This document shows, in pieces, positions 54,781 to 64,000 of a DNA stretch of 64,000 bases. Source of the stretch: Acanthosepion esculentum (Eukaryota > Mollusca > Cephalopoda > Sepiida > Sepiidae); assembly GCA_964036315.1 (NCBI GenBank), contig OZ038498.1:7114778-7178777 (forward strand). Direction: 5' to 3'. Numbering within the stretch: the stretch's first letter is position 1; each line of letters begins with the position of its first letter. The translations under genes and the position numbers were made by a program. The notes below the pieces were generated by a model, which saw only the letters and a list, made by a program, of their open reading frames with translations, did no database searches and was not told the DNA's origin.

Positions 54781-55334
54781 ATATTAAATAGGCTAAGGTG
54801 AAGTTTAAGAATTTCGAATTCGCCAAACTTTTGCCCGAAAGACAGATTTCATCGTGTATCAGCCAAAATGAATATTCCGACAATCAGCGAACATGGGATA
54901 AGCGCATAAAAGCCGAAGGCTATGGATACGTAAGAATTAAAATGAAATTAACTAAAATCACGGGTTGTGAAGGTCAAAGAGACTTGCTGAAATGTGCAAT
55001 CTAAAAGACAAGAGGCAATTTTAGACGCCTTTATAACGACATTAGGGATCATAGATTTTACACAGTGTTCGGAAAACACTAGATACGTGATGTGCAATAT
55101 TTGTATTGAAAGGCGGGATCGTTTGTTATCAGAAAAATGTAAAACTGAAGTAAAATCCATAGATTCCAAATCACTTATATATAATCGATTATCCTTTGAA
55201 TCGTCCAGTAGATTGTATTTTAACAGATCAAGCCATTTCGGGTGCATACACGGAGAGCAAAAGAAATACAACACTTTCTCGATTATCCGTACAGGTCGGG
55301 ACAGGGTTTCCAAAAAGTTTCCAGTTAATCCAAC
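54781..55334 (+). other. Unassigned DNA with a 127-codon open frame
   Basis: The plus frame 54994-55377 (127 codons) runs into the first units of the 32-bp satellite. It contains MCNICIERRDRLLSEKC and a Cys-Ile-His-Gly segment, and is well mixed in composition. I do not recognise it. Antisense frame 54948-55313 is also open for 121 codons. Confidence 0.35.
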
Positions 55335-55805
55335 ATTCGGGATAATTGAATACCTAAATTATCAAAATTCTGGATAATTGAATACCGGTATTACCGAAAT
55401 TCTAGATAATTGCGTACCGAAATTAAAGAAATTTTGGATAATTGAATACCTATATTATCGATTTTGTGGATAATTGAATACCTACATTATCGAAAGTTTG
55501 GATAATTGAATACCTACATTGTCGAAATTTTATATAATTCAATACCTATATTATCAAAATTCTGGATAATTGAATACCGGAATTACCGAAATTCTAGATA
55601 ATTGCGTACCGAAATTAAAGAAATTTTGGATAATTGAAAACCTATATTATCGATATTCTGGATTATTGAATACCTACATTATCGAAAGTTTGGATAATTG
55701 AATACCTACCTTGTCGAAATTTTATATAATTGAATACCTATATTATTTAAATTCTGGATAATTGAATACGTACATTATCGAAATTCTGGACAATTGAATA
55801 TGAAG
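55335..55805 (+). repeat. 32-bp satellite with six-unit higher order
   Basis: Unit of the form GGATAATTGAATACC plus TACATTATCGAAATTCT, repeated every 32 bp for about 14-15 units. Diagnostic variants (ACCGGNATTACCG, then GCGTACCGAAATTAAAG) recur exactly 192 bp apart (55412 and 55604), i.e. six units. So a six-unit block was duplicated as a whole. Confidence 0.95.
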
Positions 55806-56104
55806 AAAAAGTACTTTCATGAAAATAATTTAGCATTTATATCATCAAATAACATTTTCAGAAGATTCCGTTAAGGTTTTGTCGATTTTTTTTAAAATGA
55901 AAAATGGCGCCAATGTTTGTACTTCCGGCTCCCGCCTAGCGTTTGTCTGCCGTAAAATCCCGAAGCTGGATTAAAATAGACGTATTTGTAAGGGTAGTTT
56001 CTGGTTGAAAGTGTAACTAACTTATACATTTATCAAACATAATAATGGCTTCCGTGTTTGACAGTGGTCGTTGAACTTCAACATGGACATAATCCTTATC
56101 AGCT
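55806..56104. other. Unassigned spacer
   Basis: No gene or named repeat. Confidence 0.5.
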
Positions 56105-56460
56105 TTTTACTTTTCAACATTTCAAAATGTTGTTCTACAGAAGGATACTGAGAATACTAAACATGTGAGCAACGACGAAGTATTAGGGAAAATAAAGGAA
56201 AACGATACAGATAATTAACATCAGAAAGAGACAGCTGAAAGGTTTAGGGCATGCAATAAAGAAAAGAAGGCTTGGAATAACAGATACTCACAGGACAGAT
56301 GGAAAAAAAACGCATAGCCTACCTCACGAGCTTGTGTAATTGGATAGAAAAATAGTTTAGAATACATAAAAAAGATAAAAATTACTAAGATTTATAAAGG
56401 AGAGGAAGTTTGGAGAGCCGTGATTGATAACGTTCCGAAGGGACATGGTACATAAAAGGA
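56105..56460 (+). pseudogene. RTE-like LINE, C-terminal fragment 2
   Basis: Reads MLFYRRILRI, INIRKRQLKGLGHAIKKRRL, TDTHRTDGKK and, at the end, the EVWRAVIDNVPKGHGT-type terminus followed by a stop. Broken by several shifts. Same family as 54478. Confidence 0.7.
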
Positions 56461-56524
56461 GGAGAAGACATTTTCTTAAAAGAAAATCTAAATTTCTTAA
56501 AAGAAAATCTAAATTTCTTTATAT

Positions 56525-56880
56525 GAACTAAAGCAAAACTTTCATCTTTGCTACCTAAACTTTATGAATTTAAGCGTGATAAGGTCGCATCATTTTACAG
56601 TTGAAATTGCTAAACACGTAAGTCCTATGTTAACAGTTTATTCTCTCGGACTTATCACTGATGGAATTCTCAACAAGCTTCTTTCTTTCAAGTCAAGTTC
56701 GAACTTCAATAATTTAAATACAATGTCAATCGTTATCGTCTTTCTTCTTAATTCCTGTTCTTTTATTATTCTCTCTCCTTAATGTTTTCTTTTTCTTATA
56801 TTCTCTCACACTATAGTAATTCTTTGTGCCTTAGTGGCTTTATTGTCTTGCTTGCGGTGAACTGATTACAAAAAACAAAC
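56525..56880 (+). pseudogene. Jockey/CR1-like LINE tail
   Basis: Frames give SSLLPKLYEFKRDKVA, NSLFSRT-like, FKYNVNRYRLSS-like sequence and a 3' UTR ending CTTGCTTGCGGTGAACTGATT. Short, heavily mutated copy. Confidence 0.7.
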
Positions 56881-56939
56881 AACGTTTCTATGATATTGTT
56901 GTGCGACCGATACTTCCCTACATCATGGACTCTCCCAGT

Positions 56940-57190
56940 ACTATATTATTATGTGAATCACAAGAGTAGCACCAGAAATGCGCAGCCGCGTGTTCTGCTG
57001 TCGAACTCTCTGTTTGGCAGAGAGGAACTCGAACGAGGCTTTGTCGCAGGGCAAAGTTTCGTCCGGGGAGGTAGACAGTCCCTAAACTCGTGTATACGGG
57101 TTGTAAATGGGCATATTTTTGGACGTGCCTACGGGCTCGGTAAGCCCACGTTAAACCGGCCTTGTGCCACATTCACCCTTGTGGAGGGGG
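56940..57190 (+). mobile_element. GC-richer SINE family, plus copy
   Basis: CAGAGAGGAACTCGAACGAGG, CTTTGTCGCAGGGCAAAG, TACGGGCTCGGTAAGCCCAC and GGCCTTGTGCCACATTCACC. It is the clearest 3' half of the family. Open frames of 102 (+) and 84 (-) codons follow from the GC-rich body. Confidence 0.65.
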
Positions 57191-57194
57191 GTTG

Positions 57195-57362
57195 TTAAAT
57201 ATACCAGTAATGCGCAGCTGCGTACGATACCAATACCGGACACCACTGGATAGTAAGCTCTGCTTACACTATTCTTTGTAACTTTTCTGTTTAATATATC
57301 TTTCTTACCTCTAACCCGTGTTCCGTCTTTTCCTTCCGTGGCCCCTACTTCGGGTCCACATC
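57195..57362 (+). other. Possible LTR-like remnant
   Basis: TGTTAAATATACC to GGTCCACATCA begins TG and ends CA, with CTTTGTAACTTTTCTGTTT and AATATATC words also seen near 52100-52130. Weak; boundaries not confirmed by a second copy. Confidence 0.25.
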
Positions 57363-58387
57363 AGATATTTATTGTGGTATTTATAAAATAGCTCGTTATT
57401 ATTGCAATTACAGTTTTATCCGAATAATAAATGTTAGTTTTATGAGAAGATCAAATGATCTGGTCAAGATTTCAGGTCGTCTTCTGATTTTTATGTATAT
57501 ATGTATGTCTATGTGTTTGTATATATGTATATATATATGTGTGGGTATTTATATGTATACGCTCGGATGTGGGTGTACTTATATATATATATATGTATAT
57601 CTGGATGTGCTGATATGGGTATTAATATATGATTATATATTTGTGTATATATGGATGTATGTTCGTATGTCGTAGTATATGTATTTGTATGTACACCTTA
57701 GTGTCATAGAGTGTATCATAGATACTAACTAAAATCTACTTTTGGTTGATAAGGAGTTTTTAATTGCTTATAGACTGTCTGTTGTTACTTTTTAAAAATT
57801 ATTATAAACTTTTAATGTATTTTATCATCAACAAGTTAATATTGTTAGAATATATGTAGGTCTCTGTATACATATTCCTTTCTTTTTTTGTGTGTGTGTC
57901 TATATGTTTATTTATATATATGTATGTATATATATATATGTGTATATATATATGTATATATATATATATGTATATATATGTATATATATGTATTTGTATA
58001 TGCATATGTATGTGTGTATATATGTATATGTGGATGTGTATATACGTATATATGTTTATATAGTTTTAATTTAATTTTGTTTGATTTTTCATGTATATGC
58101 GTGTATTTGTAAATGTATGTTTATGTGTTTAGTTTATATACATATATGTATACGTGCGTATGTATGTATATGTAAATATACATGTGTATGTGTATGTATG
58201 TATGTATTTGTATATATGTACATCTTTGTGTATATATATTTTTACTTGCTTTATTTACTTTTTTACGTTGCTGTATGGGTCGATATATTTATACGTGCTT
58301 ATATGTATGTGTATGTGCGTATGTGTGTATATGCGTATCTGTATGCGTATATATATATGTAGATACGTGTAGCCTTGTATATATCTA

Positions 58388-58429
<42 letters not shown>

Positions 58430-58600
58430 TCTGTATGTATATATGTGTGAATGTACGATTATATATGGAGGTAGTTATTTATTTTTCATGTCGTGTGTGG
58501 AAAACTATATGATAAAAAATATATATATATTTATATATATTTATTTGTTTAAACTTTTTTTTTTACTAATTTTATCTATGTATATTTGCCCAGATTAGTT
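57363..58600 (+). repeat. TATG/TATA-rich degenerate microsatellite region
   Basis: 57490-57690 and 57890-58480 are rich in TATG, TGTA and TA words, with a pure TA tract at 58388-58428. The Tyr/Ile/Cys/Val open frames (up to 138 codons) come from this composition. 57700-57880 is ordinary AT-rich DNA. Confidence 0.85.
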
Positions 58601-59304
58601 ATATTTCAATAAGTAGTTAGAATTCGTTTAATAACATATTAAGCTATTGCGTCTGATTGTCCAGGTCAATGTGCATGTGGATGTATGTGCATGTGTTTAT
58701 CGATGTCTATGTGTCAGGAAAGTGCATGCACGTTTGGTTGTGTGTGTGTGTGTGTGTGTGTTCGTTTTTTTTATTACCAAAGGTCGTGTCTCGTCACCGT
58801 TTTTTGTGTGTATATATATCTAAATATGCCTGGGCGCTTATGTATTATAACCTGAGTGTGTTTGGATTGTTTTACGTGAGAGGTGATCATCATAGTTGAA
58901 TTAAAATGTATACATTTTTGTCTAGAGCTATCAACATCCTTTTTAACGTAATTTCAATGAAAAAATAAATTAAATAACATATGTATTTTTTATTTTCTCC
59001 TCAGTAATTCTATAATTTTAAACTTAATAGAGATTAGATTTAGATTTCAAAATAGGTAATTTTTTACTTTTAATTTTAATTTCAAATTTTATCATATAAT
59101 TAATACTTATTAGTTAGGACATATTCTATTTTACTAGAACCCCAACTTTAAAGCTTTTAATATCTATGATAACCTTGCTTCGTTGTCAAATTTTTTGAAT
59201 TCTCATATACTTGTATTTTGATTGGTCATTCTAGCTTATGTAACAGCGTTTACCCCTAGCGAAGGATCGTTAATTAATGTGAAACTTTTAAAACCATTTA
59301 TTCT
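58601..59304. other. Unassigned DNA with (TG)n
   Basis: (TG)n at 58739-58761; otherwise AT-rich without recognised features. Confidence 0.55.
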
Positions 59305-59424
59305 ACATTCAGCATCATCCCTTGATAAGACACCAGAGGTGTTGAAACAAAATGGCTATTTTTGTAGAGATTTTATAACATATTTATGTTATAATATTTA
59401 AATAAATAATATATATATATATAT
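59305..59424 (+). mobile_element. Short interspersed element with TA tail, copy 2
   Basis: TGATAAGACACCAGAGGTG, GAAACAAAATGGCTATTTTT and TTATAACATATTTATG, ending in (TA)n at 59410-59424. Matches 7985-8150 and 63395-63562. Confidence 0.7.
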
Positions 59425-59720
59425 GCGGTACGGTGGAGTAGTGGATAGCGGCTCGGATTGGAGAAGACGGGTTCGAATTCCACTCGCATCCTTTCCCAAG
59501 TGTATTAGCACGTACTATTAGGTATTAATCCTCTTCTTCTCCATCCAGCTATGGATAAATATCAAGACAGACTGGGTTCTATAGCCTTGGATGGCAACTG
59601 GTCTAGGAGAAGGGCAACTATTTAGTGCGCAGTGACCAGCTCCTTCCAGCAAGGAAGGGCGCAAATGAACCACGGTTGCAATACAACCTGGAAAAGTCCG
59701 GAGAAGATTTTCAGCGGAGG
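59425..59720 (+). mobile_element. tRNA-headed SINE, partial copy
   Basis: Head with GTGGAGTAGTGGATAGCGG and GGGTTCGAATTCC (good boxes A and B). The body carries ACTGGGTTCTATAGCCTTGG and GGCAACTGGTCTAGGAGAAG, as in 28299-28742. After about 59610 it continues into a different 3' part (TCCTTCCAGCAAGGAAGGG, a small hairpin). Confidence 0.75.
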
Positions 59721-60702
59721 ACTCAAAAAAAAAAAAAAAATCGGAATAGGGAAAAAATGAAATAGTAGTCGAGATATATTGAACAGTCTGTAAGTACAAT
59801 CATATTACTTCGTTGTACTGCTCCGCCCCACACTGATTTAAGCAAGAAGCAAAATAGGAAATAATGATGAAAAACAAAACAAAAAAAAATTAAAATTAAA
59901 CGATCAGGCTATGATGGACATAAAAAGCGAGGACGAATAGAGTAGAAAAATGAAAGTAGGAAAGGACCATGAACATCCACACTCACTTATACACACTGAT
60001 GTGACAATGTCAATTTTTATGAAACATTTTAGTAAGAGAATGATCTTGTTTGTTTTGTCTTTTTACAAAAGTTTACACCATGTGCGGAAGTCTATGGCTT
60101 GATTTTGATTGGCGCGTTTAATGTTTTTGGGTACATCCAAACTGTATATGACTTTGAGCATTTTTGCCACGTGGAGGCCTGAATTTGCGTACGTAACGCG
60201 ATGGAAAATGATTTTAAAAAACGAAATACTGACGGCATTTTGTGATGGGGCATTCCCACTATGATTTCTGTGGACCGTTAATGAATTGAAGGTTTTTGTG
60301 ACTTTGATTCTGCGTGCATTCAGCTGTTTTAAGTTTAGAATTATTTTGTTAATTAACTGACAGATGATTGATTTGTAATTAACTGACAAATGATTGTTTT
60401 TTTAATTTTTGTAACAGAGTTTAACATTTTTTATTCATTATTTTAGAGACATGTGTGTTCTTAGTTAGCTAATTGTTGTGGGAATAAGTAGATTCGGCTT
60501 GCATGATTTCGGATTTCCGAATGTGGTTAGGTCTGTGTCCTGAGGTTGAAATAGTCACACCTAGCTATATAGTTAGGGACCCGGTGATTTATTGGGGGGG
60601 TAGAATGGGGACCTGTGTGCCATGAAGAATTTATATCGAACAAATATACCATAAGATACTATCGGGGCCAAGATTTTGGGCCCCCGATGACCTAGTAATC
60701 GT
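59721..60702. other. Unassigned DNA
   Basis: A-run at 59727-59741. Minus frame 60063-60389 (108 codons) not recognised. No named repeat. Confidence 0.5.
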
Positions 60703-60775
60703 GGGCATCCCACAAGCCACAAGGCATCCCACAAGCATCTCACAAGTCACAAGGCATACCACAAGCCATCTGACC
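60703..60775 (+). repeat. Short minisatellite
   Basis: GGCATCCCACAAGCCACAA words repeat three to four times. Confidence 0.8.
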
Positions 60776-61140
60776 AACTAGGTCACGTGGCTTAAGGGAT
60801 ACCAAGTTGCGAAAGCGACTAAGGGATAGGAACACTTGTAACAATGCTAGAGCTAGCAATGGATTAGTAAGGAGGTGTTGAGAGGGTGTGTTTTTCCACT
60901 GTGTGGTCATGCAAGGGCAGGAGGAGATGGATATGGCACGAGCTGAGTTTTCACACGCGGAGGTAGATGAGAAATAACAGTAACTATAGGAAATCAATTC
61001 TAATTATTTTATTACCCCTTAAGTAGAAGAATATTTTCTCCACAAGTCCAAAAAACATTTGGATTACTTCTACACATAAAAGACAATGGCCAAACATTGG
61101 ATAACAAAAGGAAGAATTAATTAGTTTGAATAATATGTGG
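60776..61140. other. Unassigned DNA
   Basis: No gene or named repeat. Confidence 0.5.
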
Positions 61141-61321
61141 AAATAACAACTTTTCGCCTGATGAAGGTCGTAAGACCCGAAACTTGTGTAGCAAAAAATA
61201 TGGAAAATAAAGTATAATATATATTAAAAAAATCCAGATTAAAACCAAAAAAGGTTTGCGGCTTCTCTCTTCTCTTTAAAATATACACTTTTCTCTCGTT
61301 GAAACAACTATAACCTCTCTC

Positions 61322-61328
<7 letters not shown>
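61141..61328 (+). mobile_element. Repeat segment with hammerhead-like core
   Basis: The core (61158-61182) is followed by TTGTGTAGCAAAAAATATGG and AAAATAAAG, recalling the Penelope-associated UTR order (core, then AATAAATATGG). It may be another Penelope family's UTR. No second copy in this window. Confidence 0.45.
61158..61182 (+). ncRNA. Hammerhead-ribozyme-like catalytic core, copy 3
   Basis: CUGAUGA at 61158-61164, A, stem GGUC (61166-61169) with GACC (61174-61177) around a GUAA tetraloop, C, then GAAA at 61179-61182. GUAA is a stable GNRA loop. The first stem-II pair is A against C, not the usual G-C. Stems I and III not clear. Confidence 0.5.

Positions 61329-61391
<63 letters not shown>
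61329..61391. repeat. (TA)n microsatellite
   Basis: Pure TA tract. Confidence 0.98.
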
Positions 61392-61393
<2 letters not shown>

Positions 61394-62194
61394 GCGTTTT
61401 TTTATGTAATAAATATTCACCTCAAATTTAAAGTTATTTTCGATGAACAAGACCCTCAAGCTTGACATTTCTTTTTATATTGTTGGGTTTGATTAGACAG
61501 CCAAATTGACAAAAGGATTTACTATTTGTATTTTAATAGAAAATGTTGAATGATTGCAGAAAACTACTCACCTGAATTCCGCGATTGATTTTCAGATCTG
61601 TGCAAAAAGCACTTCATTTAACTTTATTCTGTTTGCATCAAATCTTAATGCATTCCTTTACAATTATAACTTATTTTATTGATCTCCCGAGATCGATTAT
61701 AATTACAGATGTTTTCTTATTTGCGTGCTAAGAATACCATTAAAAGCAAACAAGGAATTTTTGCTGTTTACATTTGAAATAATTTCTTGAATCGTTCAAT
61801 TTTTCAGAACGACTCAAAACGTGATTTGTTCAAATTCAACATTCTGCGATTGTGTCTAGCCCAATTTTAATTACGCAGAATCATTCTTACCGCTTCTTAC
61901 TAACTCATATACATTCAGATTTACATTCATTGGAAGTAGTCACAACGAATACTTTAACGTGAACTCAGGAGTTGATTTATTTGATCAACTGGAATGTGAA
62001 AATGAAGGAAGGAAGTTGGTAGCGACGTTTGTATTTTTAATGCTTCAGTATATGGATAATAATTCCTTCTGTTGGAAAATACAAAATGGAAGCTTTTTAT
62101 TATAGCAGATTTAATTTGCAGTAAAAGGTACCATAGGTATCAGAAAAATAAACTCCCGCGCATACACACACACAAACACGCACACACAGACATA
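61392..62194. other. Unassigned DNA
   Basis: No gene or named repeat; (CA)n at 62163-62188. Confidence 0.5.
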
Positions 62195-62948
62195 TCTCTA
62201 TCATAAAAGGCAGGATGTGTGTGTGTGTGTAACGAATGCACGGCAGCAATTTTCGACGGATTTGCACCAAAATTTACATGCACATGCTCCAAGTTAGTGG
62301 CAAGGCCAGACCGACTTTGCATTTCCCAACTCCCATCGATTGTTTTATGCTTCTACGGCAGTTTTCATGTAGTTTGCGGCCATTTTCTACTGGCCAGTGT
62401 GGGAGCCTATAGCTGTCTGCCACGATTAGGCAGGAAGATTCTATTGGCCAGCGTGAAAGCCAACAGTTCACTGACACGAATGTTAACTAGCATGCTAGAA
62501 GGCAAAAAAATCGATAGCTGCATCCGTCGCACGTGGGAAAAATTTAAATCTGCATGGCACTTTACTCCAATTGGCTCATTCGCTTGCTTAAACTCAACGT
62601 TGATTCTGATACCGCAGAACTGGGTTCGGTGTGAAAAAATATTTGTTGTTAACATTCTTTTTTCATTCGGTTTTTCCAGTTACGAGTCCTTTTTTAAAGC
62701 TGATCGTTTTGTGTTCATTTTGTTTAGTTCTTTTTTCGTAACCGATTTAATGTTTAGTATAGAGCTTAGAAAAAATTCGCAGTGTGAGATAGGCAAGAAA
62801 TAAGGGATGTAGCAACATCAGTACGGCAAAGGGCACTCCTTTAAAGGCAAGGAAGGGCAAAAATATTTTAAGTCAAGTCATAGCGATTGCTGTATGAGTC
62901 GTACGATTTTTGAATCAAGCACGGGCAACGTCGGGCCATGCTGCTAGT
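62195..62948 (+). mobile_element. Non-autonomous Helitron (about 750 bp)
   Basis: 5' end TCTCTATCATAAAAGGCAGG then (TG)n after an A. 3' end GCACGGGCAACGTCGGGCC, then GCTGCTAGT followed by (AT)n. TC at the start, a GC-rich end, CTAG at the end and insertion between A and T fit Helitrons, which move by rolling-circle replication. No Rep/helicase is encoded, so it depends on a partner. The inside has a 61-bp duplication (62387-62429 with 62447-62490; TGGCCAGTGTG/TGGCCAGCGTG). A 194-codon frame (62219-62803) shows no Rep or helicase motif. Confidence 0.7.
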
Positions 62949-63289
62949 ATATATATATATATATATGTAGATTAAAAAATATGTTGTAAATAAAAAATAT
63001 ATTTGTAAAAAAACAATATAAGTAAAGACAAAAATGAAACTTATCTTAGCCGACGTATTTCGTCATCTGAGGGACTATATCAAGGCAAATGCAAGGAATT
63101 TTTTGCAAGTGGAATTTTTGCAACAAGTATTTATAAACAGAAGGAAAATGTCCTCAGGTTTTCAAAATTTTAAATTAAAGAACGCTTATAAATATAATTT
63201 AGTTGTTGTTTTGGTTGTTGTTAATAATATCTTTTTTGCGGTTATATATTTTGTATGTGTTTTACTTAACGTTGTGGGTAAAATAAGGG

Positions 63290-63293
<4 letters not shown>
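62949..63293. other. Unassigned DNA
   Basis: AT-rich; a TA run at 62949-62967 follows the Helitron. No gene. Confidence 0.5.

Positions 63294-63365
<72 letters not shown>
63294..63365. repeat. (TA)n microsatellite
   Basis: Nearly pure TA. Confidence 0.98.
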
Positions 63366-63368
<3 letters not shown>

Positions 63369-63482
63369 CAAGTAGAGGATTGGTGTATATGGATTAAATT
63401 GATATGACACCAGAAGTATTGAAACAAAATGGTTATTTTGTAGTGATTTTATAACACATTTGTGTTATAATTTTCGAATAAA

Positions 63483-63561
<79 letters not shown>

Positions 63562-63562
63562 G
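63366..63562 (+). mobile_element. Short interspersed element with TA tail, copy 3
   Basis: AGGATTGGTGTATATGGAT, GACACCAGAAGTATTGAAAC, GAAACAAAATGGTTATTTTG and CGAATAAATAATTA, then (TA)n to 63562. Same family as 7856-8150. Confidence 0.7.
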
Positions 63563-63930
63563 TTTGTATCGGTTCCTTTTAGTATAGAAACAAAATCAAT
63601 CTTTGACACAATGTTGAAAGAAAATTCTTGCAATAACGACGCACTGTAGAACGTTGTAGGCTTCAAAAGACAATCGAATGTACGTATTTTCCCGCTAAAC
63701 ACAATTAGAATCTTGAAACCATTTCACCTTTTTTGCGTCATCCCCAGGAACGTTTGGCATTTAAAAGACAAATGAAGTGCAATAGTTTAGGCGCTCCGCC
63801 AATTTGGGTTTTCGCCTTTGGCTCCAGTTTCTAAATCGAGGTAAACTAATCGTCTTCTGATTAGAAAATAAGTTAAAAAATTGTTGAAGTAAAGGAAAAA
63901 GAAAAGTTAAAATAAAAGCACTACGACCTT

Positions 63931-63992
<62 letters not shown>

Positions 63993-64000
63993 TATGCTTG
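63563..64000. other. Unassigned DNA with terminal TA tract
   Basis: No gene recognised; (TA)n at 63941-63990. Confidence 0.55.

Overview
This window looks like intergenic or intronic DNA from a large, repeat-saturated animal genome, most likely a coleoid cephalopod (octopus-type). That call rests on the mix of repeats: tRNA-derived SINEs, LINEs with restriction-like endonucleases, a Penelope-like element, Tc1-type transposons, Helitron ends and very dense TA, TCTA and AAT microsatellites. The species is inference. I found no host protein-coding gene, rRNA, functional tRNA or CRISPR array. Nearly every long open frame is either a repeat read as protein (Tyr-Ile, Asn or Ser-Phe runs) or a broken transposon protein.

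Layout. 0-9 kb: a tRNA-derived SINE with a hammerhead-like ribozyme core, several fold-back repeats, three tandem tRNA-like SINE units, two minus-strand LINE 3' ends, an 85-bp satellite (4.6-5.8 kb), an LTR that still has a primer-binding-site-like sequence, and TA tracts. 9-20 kb: Tc1 remnants, a 90-bp and a 25-bp satellite, a second SINE with the hammerhead-like core, more LINE 3' ends joined by ATT tracts, and a possible Helitron. 20-38 kb is the densest part: jockey/CR1-like LINE tails, a solo LTR with a perfect 5-bp target duplication, a decayed full-span Tc1 transposase inside TCTA tracts, a full SINE, a LINE interrupted by another LINE, and a Penelope-like RT with GIY-YIG remnants.

38-50 kb: more LINE tails, a 0.9-kb ATATT/ATATC array, a second LTR, long pyrimidine tracts, and Penelope-associated UTR segments in inverted and direct copies. 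50-64 kb: copies of an unnamed interspersed element, a GC-richer SINE family, RTE-like LINE fragments, a 32-bp satellite with a six-unit higher order, TATG-rich DNA, a third hammerhead-like core, and a non-autonomous Helitron.

Nothing here acts as a host pathway. What the repeats share is architecture. Hammerhead-like CUGANGA/GAAA cores recur in at least three different repeat contexts. LINE and SINE tails appear to have seeded AAT, TA and TCTA microsatellites. Many repeats lie as inverted pairs that would make double-stranded RNA if transcribed.
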